From Druceiella hillmani (lineage: Eukaryota > Arthropoda > Insecta > Lepidoptera > Hepialidae), in contig JAYKKI010000029.1 in the NCBI GenBank assembly GCA_039881145.1, positions 26,950,001 to 27,014,000 of the forward strand: a stretch of DNA of 64,000 nucleotides, read 5' to 3'. Below are positions 50,011-60,510 of the stretch, piece by piece. The notes beneath the pieces are model-generated. The model was not told the origin of the DNA and ran no database searches. It was given only the letters and a program-made list of their open reading frames with translations. How positions within the stretch are numbered: the first letter of the stretch is position 1; each line of letters opens with the position of its first letter. Made by a program: the position numbers and the translations under genes.

Positions 50011-50052
50011 ATTTTAAACAACCTTCACAATTTAGTGAAGGTTGTTTAAAAT
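50011..50052. repeat. Perfect inverted repeat, 18-bp arms, 6-nt spacer
   Basis: ATTTTAAACAACCTTCAC (50011-50028) and its exact reverse complement (50035-50052) flank the spacer AATTTA. Confidence 0.95.
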
Positions 50053-52259
50053 GTTGATCTTGAGGTACCAAAAACAAAATTAAAATTAGATATTAGAATT
50101 TACTCATTCCCAAATTATCGATGTAAACGAGTTACGAACTAAACTATTTGGACTGGCTATATCTCTCAAACCATTCTTCTACTTTACATAAAAATTTTGC
50201 AAAAAAACTTGATCTCCCAAGCGGGCAATATTTTACGTCACTTGTTTGGTCAACTACTGTATAATAGATTTAATGCACAAACTTTTTATATTTAACAAAA
50301 AACTAAGTTCTGAATTTTGCTTTTAAGATTATTTATTAAGAGCTTTCTGAAGCTCAGCTTTTGGATCGTCACCCGATTTCACTTCAAATCGATATCTGCT
50401 CCATAGTTTCAGAAATTATAATAATTGAACGCAAATAGTGGTTTATGTCGTGTCCGGCCTAAGGGAAATTTTAATATTATGCTAGGCTTAAGTAACCTGT
50501 CAGATGTAACCATTAAATCCCTGGATATGAATAATTGTCGTTCTCTAGAACTGGTGCCTTTAGTCGTAAATTTAAAATACAAAGTTTACGGAAAAGCCGG
50601 CCCTGAAGCAGCTCCATTTATTTTACGTAACTATTATAGCCACTTAGCATGAATGATTACAGTTTCGTGTTTTATCATATCGTATACTCGTAGATGTTAT
50701 ATTTATCCGCACAGATAATCAATTTTTAACACAGTATTAACGTAGACTTTTCTTGTATATTGCTAAGCTTTCAAAAAGGATGAACATAATAATAGTTATA
50801 TCAACAATTACAATCACCATCTAAGATAGATTTAATTGTAATTCGTAACCGGACGGGCTATACGGCGGAAGCGTCAGTAATTATTTTCCATCCATGAACC
50901 TTGCAATCTCTTTGTAATCTATATTGACATTCGGATTGTGTACGTCGACATCTGTTCAGTTTATATGTTTATTCGTCTGGAAACTTTTCTGATCACAGAG
51001 CGCTTCGTTTCGAGAAAACTTTTAGTTTAAGTATTCATATTGTGCGTAGGATTAAAATACAAACAAAAGGAGATGACCCTAATATACCTACATATATGTG
51101 TATAATAGTTTTAATAATGCAGATCTGTATTTTATTTGCTTGTGATATCTGCTATACTTGTTGGAAATTACATTTATAATCATTCTTATATTAGTTACCA
51201 AACACTACAATTAATAGTATAAACGACATATAAAATTTAAATGTAATAGTAAAAGTTACCGAGAGGTGTCATGTGAGGGAGGAGTATTCTTTTCCCTATT
51301 TATTATGTATTAAATTTATATTATGTACAGGAATAAAATCATCTCAGCATAATAAAACATTCGCTATATAATTTACTAAATATTAATATTTTATAAATTA
51401 CGACAAACTGTCAGCATATATAACGCATTTTTCTTACGTGACGATTTTGCCAATTCGTTTTGCTGTAAACCGCGTAAAAGAATTTCGTTCCAATAAAAAT
51501 TAACGATGGCACATTATATGAAAAGTGGATAAGTTTTGAAATCACTTTCTGAAGAGGTTTTATTGATAAAAATAGGGATATATGTATGCGTGCTTGCGTA
51601 TGTGTGTAGAAATATGAAAGTTGCTAAAGGGAAAAGTTATTGATAAAATTTCAATGACAGAAATACAAACGCAAGTATTTTAGAAAAAGTTGAGAAATTT
51701 ACTATTTGTGTATGTATATATACATATAATATATGCAAATGTGAAATTCTTCACGCTTTTGAAGGTAATTCAATCATAGGTAGATAATCAGATCCATTTA
51801 AAGATCTATGTAATCGCTTCTCATTTAAACTTGCAGGTTGACCTTCATGACCCTTCCTTATTTTCTTGCTGTTATTGACTAAAGCGGGGAAGTCAGAGGA
51901 CAGCGTGCTATATGTAAGTATTTCTTGATTATATTAAGATTATGTTATGGAATAGTGCTTTTTTAGTGCATCTATTTAAAAAATATTAGGATATAAACTG
52001 TCCCTTTGTGACTGAAAAAAAATAAACGAAGTAAAACTTCTTTACGCACGCTTGACTTGGGGAGTAAGCTGGTGAATGCGTGACGAGAACGTTACGAAAA
52101 GTGTGATCGGGCGAGACGAACGGAAGTTGAGAGGGAGATATAAGTTAGTGAAGACAGCAAGAGAGAGAGAGAGTTACGTTTCGTATATAACTGTAGGGAC
52201 AAGACAGAGAGGTGCGAGCACACATTTTCTTTCTCTCTTCCTCTCATAGCCAGTGCATG

Positions 52260-52260
<1 letters not shown>

Positions 52261-52294
<34 letters not shown>
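52261..52294. repeat. (TA)n microsatellite
   Basis: About 16 uninterrupted AT units. A short GA tract (about 52160-52175) lies 90 bases upstream. Confidence 0.9.
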
Positions 52295-52296
<2 letters not shown>

Positions 52297-52545
52297 AGTT
52301 TGCTAGCGTTACGCGAACGATGATTTTTTGTTTATTTTATAATTTCATTTCGTTTTTGAACAATTATATAAATTACTATTTTGTTCAATACATTAAATAT
52401 TCTACGTTTAAAGTTAATAAAATTGTAAATTCATTTTAAAGTTCATATTTTGTGAATTTGAAGTTATACTTCAGTCGTGTGGTCTAAAGAACACTCGTTT
52501 TTCGAGCAGAGTACGAGTTTGTTTTTTATTTCACAGTTTGGTAGA

Positions 52546-52607
52546 ATCATCAAAGTTGATATTTTAAGATATATACACATATATCTTAAAATATCAACTT
52601 TGATGAT
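52546..52607. repeat. Perfect inverted repeat, 29-bp arms, 4-nt spacer
   Basis: The left arm 52546-52574 (starting ATCATCAAAGTTGATATTTT) and right arm 52579-52607 are exact reverse complements around ACAC. It is the longest perfect hairpin in the window. Complete arm identity suggests recent origin or selection on pairing. Confidence 0.95.
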
Positions 52608-53634
52608 AGTTGAGCAGGTCTACCTGAAAAAACAGCATTACATACGAAGCTTTAATTCAACTCTAATATTTCTCAAATCGTTTATTTAAACCATAAATAT
52701 TAAAAAAACAAATTATAAAATAGTAAAAAGGAGTCATAAATAAATATAAAATAGTCACATAAAACCAAAATATTTTTGAGAGACTCACGATGATTTTACC
52801 AGACAATATATTTTCATATTGAAAAATAAAATTAATATTTGCAAAAAGTTTCATAGAAACAGTGAATAACTTTAAAGGGTTGTGTTTGTATACATACTTA
52901 AATGTGTACGGAACTCTCGTAGTCAGCGTTCTAGTCGCACTTAACAGGTTTATTAGTGATATACCACATTATATCACATTGACCTTAAAGTTCACTGAAT
53001 GCGAGAAAAAAAATTCATAAGTGTCACTGTTAATAATAAACTATCGATCCCAGTGAATTTTATTCAGTTTTATTCCAATAATTTATGAAGACAATAAAGA
53101 AAAGTAATAAACATCGACAATTTGTGACAGAATTTTCGTATACATTTATCTGGACTTACGTACTGTACGCCAACAGACAGCCTCAATCACTTTGAAAATG
53201 AGCCAATGTTATTCTAAACGGAACTTCGTTCTCTGTAATGAATAACTCGACAATGGTGGATATCTCGACTCTCTTTGTAATTGAGAGGTTTGCGCTATTG
53301 CTTTTATTTAACTCGCTTAATAAATGTTAGTGTAATGGCATATTTATTAACTACCGAGTGTTAAAAATTTAATGATCATGTTAATAATCTTAAATTATCC
53401 AAATTTCACAAAATCTCTGAAATTTCGATACATATGTTTACATCAAAGCCGTAATATTTTTAAAGTTTGAGAATGATCCTTTTATTTCATCGTCACATAT
53501 TTTTATCTGGTAATATTAAAAAAAAGTAATTAATAATTTCATAACTCCAATGACAGCATCTGTGCACAAGCTTATTGTAGTAGAGACATTTATTATACAA
53601 AAAATCAACAGAAACATTAAACTATTTACAAATA

Positions 53635-54180
53635 TTAAATTTTTATAACGTAAACATATTGCCTACTATATCTTTCACATGTGTAAATACGTGTTGCATA
53701 TTTCAAGAATTATATGATCTAGGATAATGCTATAGTTTTCCTATAATCTTCTAGTCATATTTTAAGAATCCTGTTTTTTGATTCAGTAGGTTCGGGTTTC
53801 GGAATGCTCCATTTCCGCATGTTTTTTTGGAATGAAAATGTAATTTAAAATAATAAAAAAATAATTTTATATTCCTTACAATAAAAATGATATATAAAAT
53901 TATAAAATAATTTTATATTCATTACAATAAAAATGATATCTAAAATTATAAAATAATTTTATATTAGTTACAATAAAAATGATATATAAAATTATAAAAT
54001 AATTGGACTAATTTATTTACTACCTCTTTAATTCTTGTGTGAATATTTTGAACATTTTAAATACGTGCAAAATATGTCCCATCGTTTCTGAAAAGAAATT
54101 GCTGTAGCCAACGGACATAATAAACGCAGATAAATAGGCGTTTGAGTGATCTCATAACGGTTCCTTTTTTCAGTTTGAGA
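53635..54180 (+). mobile_element. Family A element, copy with internal tandem repeat
   Basis: It starts 'acgtaaacatattgcctact' (53649) with 'atatctttcacatgtg', then 'gatctaggataatgctatag' and 'ttttcctataatcttctag' (53728-53756). The 3' side shows 'gtttgagtgatctcataac' and 'ggttcctttttt' (54139-54170). The 46-bp tandem repeat at 53861-53998 lies inside. At about 550 bp it lacks much of the middle. Confidence 0.6.
53861..53998 (+). repeat. Three tandem copies of a 46-bp unit
   Basis: Units start at 53861, 53907 and 53953, each beginning 'ataattttatatt' and containing 'acaataaaaatgatat'. Differences are single bases (ccttac, cattac, agttac). Confidence 0.95.
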
Positions 54181-54190
54181 AAAACAAAAA

Positions 54191-54356
54191 TAATATTGAG
54201 ACAAAAAAAGAATTAATTAATCACGTTATTGAAATAAATATTAGATAAAATATTGAAACCGAAAAGAGAATTAATTCATCACGTCATTGAAATAAATATT
54301 AGATAAAATATTGAAACCGAAAAGAGAATTAATTCATCATCGTCATTAAAATAAAT
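54191..54356 (+). repeat. Tandem repeat, 58-bp unit, about 2.8 copies
   Basis: The 'ataaaatattgaaaccgaaa' unit, with 'agagaattaattcatcacgt' and 'cattgaaataaatattag', repeats at 54246 and 54304 after a diverged first copy from 54191. It begins immediately after the family A 3' end. Confidence 0.9.
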
Positions 54357-57299
54357 GCGTCCAAAGTGAAAGGATAAATAAAAACAAGGGAATTTATAAG
54401 ACAGACACAGGCTGTCACTAACAATTAGATGATTTAAAATATATGTTAATTTATTGAGTAACAGACGAATATTAAATATAAGGTGTGGAATAATTTCTGG
54501 TTATTAAGAAATAAGCGTCAATGGAAAACTTAATAAATTATTCGGATAAATATTTACTAATAAAATAACAATAATTGAAATTTCCCATTATAGGAGTTTT
54601 TCTTTTACATACCTTTATTTTATATAAAACAAAGATATTACTACAGAAATGTTACCCAAATCAAACACTTCAAATTATACATTGAAAATGACATTTTTGA
54701 AGAAAGCTTTATTAAATAAATAAAACAAAAACTATATATACAAAGAGCGTAATAAGATATATATCATCATGAACTAGTATATTTTTAAGTATTTATTTAA
54801 ATTAACAAATGTGGTAATAATTAAAAGCTCACTGACAATCGTTTATCGATGTAGTATTTCTAAAAGGAAATTGAAAATGGGTTCATCGCAAACTATTATT
54901 CAAGAGGGGCCCATTGAATAATTATATTGATCAATTTATATTTTAATTAAATGAATATAGATTATACATATGCACAGATAATGAATGTGAAACAAAATTA
55001 TAAACTTTCTTATATTTTATCAGAGACTCGTGTATAATATTTTATCATAAATTAATCTTGATAAAATGATATTTAGTGACGTTTGTACAATAAAGGTTCC
55101 GATCAGTTATATTGAAATATTTAATTAAACAGATACTCTAATAATACTCATGGCGTGTGCGAAGGCGCACTTGGAGTCTTCATAAAATAAAAATAGGTAT
55201 ATCATTATGGAAGCGATAAAACTTTTGCAATTCCTCTGTTGGAATTCTTTAGACTATTTTTCACCTGAGCTCCATCTTGGACCTCTATCTTGAGCTATGT
55301 ACGGGCCGTGCTAAAAGCCTAAACGCTCGAACATAAATCTTCGCATGTCTTAGCTTCTGCGCCCGCGTATATCGCAAAGGATGTTACATAATAGGTTTTA
55401 CATAATATATTCGGTGTTGAATGGTGAGATTGATTCACTTTAATTATTTGCTTTGAATTTCCAATAAATTTATCTCTTTGACATCCTTGAATGATATCGG
55501 TTAATATGCTTCAATACTTTAAGAATCAGAGGGAAAATACATCCGTGACTAAACTTAAAATAAACTTGTTTCTTCTCCAACGATTAATTTCGTAAATAAA
55601 CTTTTAAAGAAACTTAATTTAGACAAATAATTGACCTTTTAGTTTTTGTGCAATTCATTTTGTTTTTAGTTCATCTCATTGTCCATCAGTTGCTACCCTA
55701 CTACGGCGAGAAAAGTAATTGGGGATGCTGATGTTAGCCTCATTAATATGTATAAAATTTAACCTTATTTCCGTTATTTCGAATTGAATTCGTGAACAAA
55801 TGACTGTTTTACTCAATCTGTCATGTAAACATTTTTTAAAGATTTAAAGTATTTACATTGTTTTATTTGACTACTCATCTGACGACCAAAATTAATGTCG
55901 TTCTATACGGATTTTTCATTTTTCGTGTTTAAAAATAGACTATGATTGATTGCATCAAGCTTCGCTTTACGTTGTTTATTATCATCGCTTCACAGAACCT
56001 CCCCGTCCCTCCTTTATAAAGCCCTGTCCATTGTTCCTCGATATATATTAACAAACAATGTCAAAACTGATCCTCTCATAGAGACACGCTTAGTAATTAA
56101 GTGCCGTTCCATCCTGCCACGCGCAAATTATTGTATATAGGTGAAAATATTTTAGGCACCCAGTTGTGTTACTGTTTTGAGACTAAGGTTGTTTCGTTAA
56201 AAAAAAATTGCTAATGCTTTTATCGTCGCCTTCTTTTTCTACTTACCTCCTTTCGAGCACATTGCTGGAGCAATATTATGAATTATACTGTTTATGATTG
56301 TTGTTTTGCCCTGTGTTTATGTATCTACCAAAATATCTTAATGTGCCCAATACAATACATTAGGTTTATATGCTAAAACATATTTGTTCAGATTAGATAA
56401 CAATTATAATTTTATGTAAAATAGCTTACTATATTTTGCTGATTTTTTTAAAGAAAAAAAAACGTTGATGTCACCTCCTTGAAAACTAAAAGGTTGATTT
56501 GATAATAAACATTGGAATATAATTAGGTAATTGAAATTAATTAAGCAGAAACCGATTGAAAAATTTCAAAACGATAATGCAATATTTATGTGTATATAAG
56601 AAAAGCTTTAACAAAATGAATGTACGAAAGTGTAAAATTTTCTTGCAATTCATCATTTATTTTGCACATAATTTTATAAAGAAATGTTGAATGACCATTT
56701 TTCTAAGGATTTTTCAAGGTTTTAAAAAAATGTAGTGACGGACTTAGGAAGTGTTAACTTTTTCATTAAAAATATAGTTGAATATTTCCTAAGTATGTAG
56801 AATTTAATTTGATACTAGTAATAGTATTATAAATAATAAATTAAACCCTTTCATTATATATTCAAGACAATGGAATTTGATTTAATTCTAATTATATTTC
56901 CACCGTTAATGGAAATCGTAATTTAATTCCGAGTAATTATTTTCCGAAAAAAGAAACTAGAACGTAGTCTTTTAACTCAGTTCTGTGTTTTTCGGTAATA
57001 TATCTCAATACATGAACCTAGTGACCTAAGTCTATGTCTCAATATATTGTAATGTAGATAATCTAGTTAGTAACCTTACCGAATTGCTTCACAGTTAAAA
57101 GTTCTTTGCCGTAATTTTGCTGTTTATTCAAAGAACTTTGTCGACTTTAATTCAGTTCGAAATGAATGATATTTAGCTCGCAGACTACCAAAAGGTATAC
57201 CCGAATTCTGAATGAAAATCAACAAAATGATAATAAGATTTAATTTCGATTCAGAAGTACCTATACAGCAAACTTTTTAATAGCTGCGCCGATTCCGTA
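54357..57299. other. AT-rich intergenic DNA
   Basis: No gene is supported. A 64-codon frame at 55946-56140 (MIASSFALRCLLSSLHRTSP onward) has a vaguely LINE-like C-terminal look but no diagnostic motif. Confidence 0.5.
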
Positions 57300-57650
57300 A
57301 TATAAAAACTTTTATAATTTAAATTCAGTCGAGCCGCGGCGTGAGCTTGTTGCTAATATAAGGTGGAATGTAACAGTGACGCTCGAAGGCACGCGTGACA
57401 GTTTCACGCCGAAATGATAACGAGAAGGCCGGATAATGATACTAGTATAATCAAAACAATGTACTCAATTATAAGGAGCTCTTTGAGAAGCGAAGAAGCG
57501 ACCTGATTGAAATATCCATTTAACCACGAAATCAACGTAGACTAGGGACTAGCGAAACGTGACCTATCAGTCGGGAGAGGTGGCGAGTACCCGTCGAGGC
57601 GGCGCGCTCACCCCGACGTCCCCCAAGGCTAATAATTTCCTTGACAGCGT
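57300..57650. other. GC-richer island, candidate cis-regulatory element
   Basis: CpG-rich sequence (TCGAGCCGCGGCGTGAG, CGTCGAGGCGGCGCGCTC) is mixed with TAATAATTT, TTAAATTAC and CCATTTAACC words. No frame or repeat is recognised. It is one of the clearest islands in the window by contrast with its flanks. Confidence 0.35.
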
Positions 57651-59959
57651 TTAAATTACTTTATTTCGCGTTTATACAAATTTATTTTGTCCCTTAATGA
57701 ATTTATATTGGGTGCTTCGGGTTTCGGTTATTCTGCAAAATTTTTCGTCTCGTGCCACTTATGTATCAGACACTACAGTTTTCTTATTGACTAAGCGTAA
57801 TGGTATTTGGTAAGGTGCCATTTTTTATTATATTTTATGCATCTTCTGTTAGTAATTAATCGATAGAAACATTTACAGCGGTTATAATTATTTGATTTTA
57901 TTCCTCTGGCGGTATTAATATAAACATTTAATATTTCTCCATAGATAAATTTGATGTATCAAAATTTGTCACTTTTTTAAATTTGCAATTTGTTTCATTA
58001 TTACATTAGATTAGAATATTATAATTATTTTTAATGCCTCACTCGAATGCTTTAATCCAGTATTACACTTTTTTAAGCCATAACGTATTAAGAATTTAAA
58101 ATCAGTGCATATAAAAGCATAGTAAGATATCATTTCTGTACTACATTATTTATACACAATAGTATCATAACTATAAATTTACGATACATGTATTTTTAGA
58201 AGAAAAACATTACACGTATTTTTAGAAGTATTTTGCACATAGGCAGGGAAATATATATTGCAGGTACACACTAATAAATTGTATATTAAAAAAACAAATA
58301 CGCCCATTTTTAACTAAAGGACCATTGATACAAAATGAACGAATATAAACTTGATGGGTTCATTGCTACTCATTGACAAATTCCCATGACCATTGCACTC
58401 GTCAATCATCAGATCCTAGTGGTTACAGCATGTAACCAAAGTGCTGATTGAAACAAACCAAACGAGCTTGAGTTCGATGGGTTTATTGTTGGTCGTAGAG
58501 AATTTCCCATAACTACCACTCTTTTTCATTATCGGATCTTTCTGGTTGCAATACGCAGTTAAAGAAGTCTTTGATATAAATAGGTGAAAAGTTAGTCGTA
58601 AAATTTGCTTGCTGTGTTAGGAAGTTACAGGCTAATAAAAACATTTCAAAAAGTACTTGAGTTATGTTTAAAGCACGTGACTATCATTCGTCCGAAATCA
58701 TTACATTTGAATAACCTTGATTAGAATGCTAAAAATTAAATCTCCAATTTAAAGTACAGTTTGGGTTCTTTTATTTTGTATCAATTGATTCTTTGGTTAA
58801 AAATGCGTGTATTTGATTTTTTATACGATGTAAATATACGAATTATCGTGAGACATAGTATTCGATTTAATGTAACCAATGAAAGTTATATACAAAATCG
58901 TCTAAATTTTTCATATTTTCCTATAACTTGGTTTTAAACAAAAATTTGGTCCATTATTGATATGTCTTTCCTAAATTCAGCTTGCTCATCTGGCTGGTGT
59001 TTTTCCGTATCAATATGAAGCCGATGTTCAATACGCGACGCATAAAATTTAGAGAGATTTGAATGTAGCTTGCTGGGACAATGTTGTGAATGTTGAATGG
59101 ATCTCCTATTTTAATATTTAATAGTGCCCAGTTTTTTACATCTACGACTTTGTTGAACAATTAATGGTTAATGGTTGAGGCAGTAACAATTTTCCAAGTT
59201 TCGTTGCTTTATTTGATATTTTATTTAGACCTGTTATCATTTTTCAATTTATTTATGTTTTTCAAAATTTGTGATTCCTAATTTTTTTCTAATTTTGTGA
59301 TAAAGATTATATTATCGTGTAACATTTTTATTTGTTCTTCTTTGACTTTCTGATGAATGGAAGAAAGGATTAAAGAATAACGTTTTAATGAAATCGGACG
59401 CTCTTGTCACAGTATTTAATCTGGAATTTGAAGTTTTTTTGTAGAACTGTACTTCAACTTGGACATCTAATTTTTAACTGTGTTAAATTCTTTCTAACTA
59501 TTTTTCACACACCTGTATTTTCTATGTGTTTCTCAATAATTTTTAATTCATAATCATGAGGTTTCTTGGGTTGTAATTTGTGAAGTTTTTCTTTGTATTG
59601 AATAAAATATAATCCATTTGCTACTCGGATTCTTAGATAAAAGCCATTTCCATATCTACGGGTATGGCTTATCATTTCCTTTTTATAAATAGTGCCCATT
59701 AGAAAAATATCATTTTTAAGGCATGATGAAATATTTTAGTGCGTTGTTTAGAGGTTGCGCATAAACCAATCACTAAAAATACAGAATTCTTCGACTAATT
59801 TAGAGCACGCGTTACATCGTATTAGCGTTATTTTATGATTTATCTGGTGAGCTGCAAAAATTAAAGGCAATGTATCACCGACGTAGTCTGATTTTATAAA
59901 GTATTATTTGTGAATGACAAATAATTTTGAGTAGATTAACAATGGTAGACTCATCCTAA
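57651..59959. other. AT-rich intergenic DNA
   Basis: It contains a diverged 123-bp tandem duplication (58337-58562). Minus-strand frames at 58954-59160 and 59505-59699 have balanced composition (for example GNGFYLRIRVANGLYF), but no family is recognised. Confidence 0.5.
58337..58562 (+). repeat. Diverged tandem duplication, about 123-bp period
   Basis: 'tgatgggttcattgctactc' (58352) and 'cgatgggtttattgttggtc' (58475) open two copies that continue in parallel through 'aaattcccat / gaatttccca', 'tcatcagatcctagtggtt / ttatcggatctttctggtt' and 'catgtaac / acgcagtt'. Confidence 0.8.
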
Positions 59960-60510
59960 AAAAAATATCGGAAAGTATATCTACCGTATTCAAAAAACTA
60001 TGGAACAAAGAATTAAATGCGCACGAAGTTATAAAATCTACCTCTAGCTTAAAAATACATCAAGATTTTCGAAGTATTTTGATAGACGAAACGTTAAATC
60101 TTGACTGTACATCGAAGGGCGCAAAACTTTACATTCTGTTTAAGTAGAAAATCTACACCATTGCAAAACTTTTATTGAGGAGCACATTTTCTGGGCCATA
60201 ACCTAATTATCTCGAACGTCTTGTAATCACTACCGGAAAATCGATTATTGTTCAAAAGGGTATTGCTGAGTTACTTGCAAGATGAATTTAAATAACCGTA
60301 ATTTCTTATGGCAATCGAATCTGATGGTACAGCAGTGAATGTAGAGCCAAAAATGGTGTTATTTCATTATTAGAAAGATATCTTAATCGAAGTTTATAAG
60401 GATTTATTTGTTTACTGCACGCAAATAATTGTTGGTTCAATCTTTGTTCGTACACGTAGATGGCACTACTAATGGCCTTAATAGCCTTTTTGTTAGCCTA
60501 GGAATCCCTA
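59960..60510 (+). pseudogene. Relic of an anonymous expanded insect protein family
   Basis: Plus-strand fragments lie in order with frameshifts. STVFKKLWNKELNAHEVIKS lies near 59980. YIEGRKTLHSV (about 60109) corresponds to a LYFDGRKDKTL-like motif. FIEEHI (about 60172) follows, then LVITTGKSIIVQKGIAELLA (60220 onward). AIESDGTAVNVEPK (about 60311) matches an 'IGCDGT.VNTG' motif. VISLLERYLNRSL and ICLLHANN come next, and LFVHVDGTTNGLNSLFVSLG (60444-60503) matches 'LF..LDG.T.GP..F.G.LG'. I recall this ordered motif set from large families of uncharacterized proteins in arthropods and cnidarians that behave like transposon cargo. I cannot name the element class. Stops and frame changes rule out function. 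Confidence 0.55.

Larger units (their letters stand above)
48331..53634. other. AT-rich intergenic DNA
   Basis: It holds perfect hairpins at 50011-50052 and 52546-52607 and a GA tract and (TA)n array near 52160-52294. A moderately GC-rich block at 48640-48825 has 'aggcctccctaatgggcccc' at its centre and looks like a repeat fragment that I cannot place. Short frames, including 50425-50652, show no domains. Confidence 0.5.

Noticed and set aside
50425..50652. Plus-strand 75-codon frame with balanced composition
   Set aside because: No domain, splice context or homologous copy was seen in the window.
55946..56140. Possible LINE reverse-transcriptase C-terminus
   Set aside because: No reverse transcriptase or endonuclease motif lies upstream and the similarity rests on general composition.
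58954..59699. Minus-strand frames considered as Argonaute-like or viral fragments
   Set aside because: Only isolated words such as KNWALLN were suggestive. Domain order, spacing and catalytic residues could not be found.
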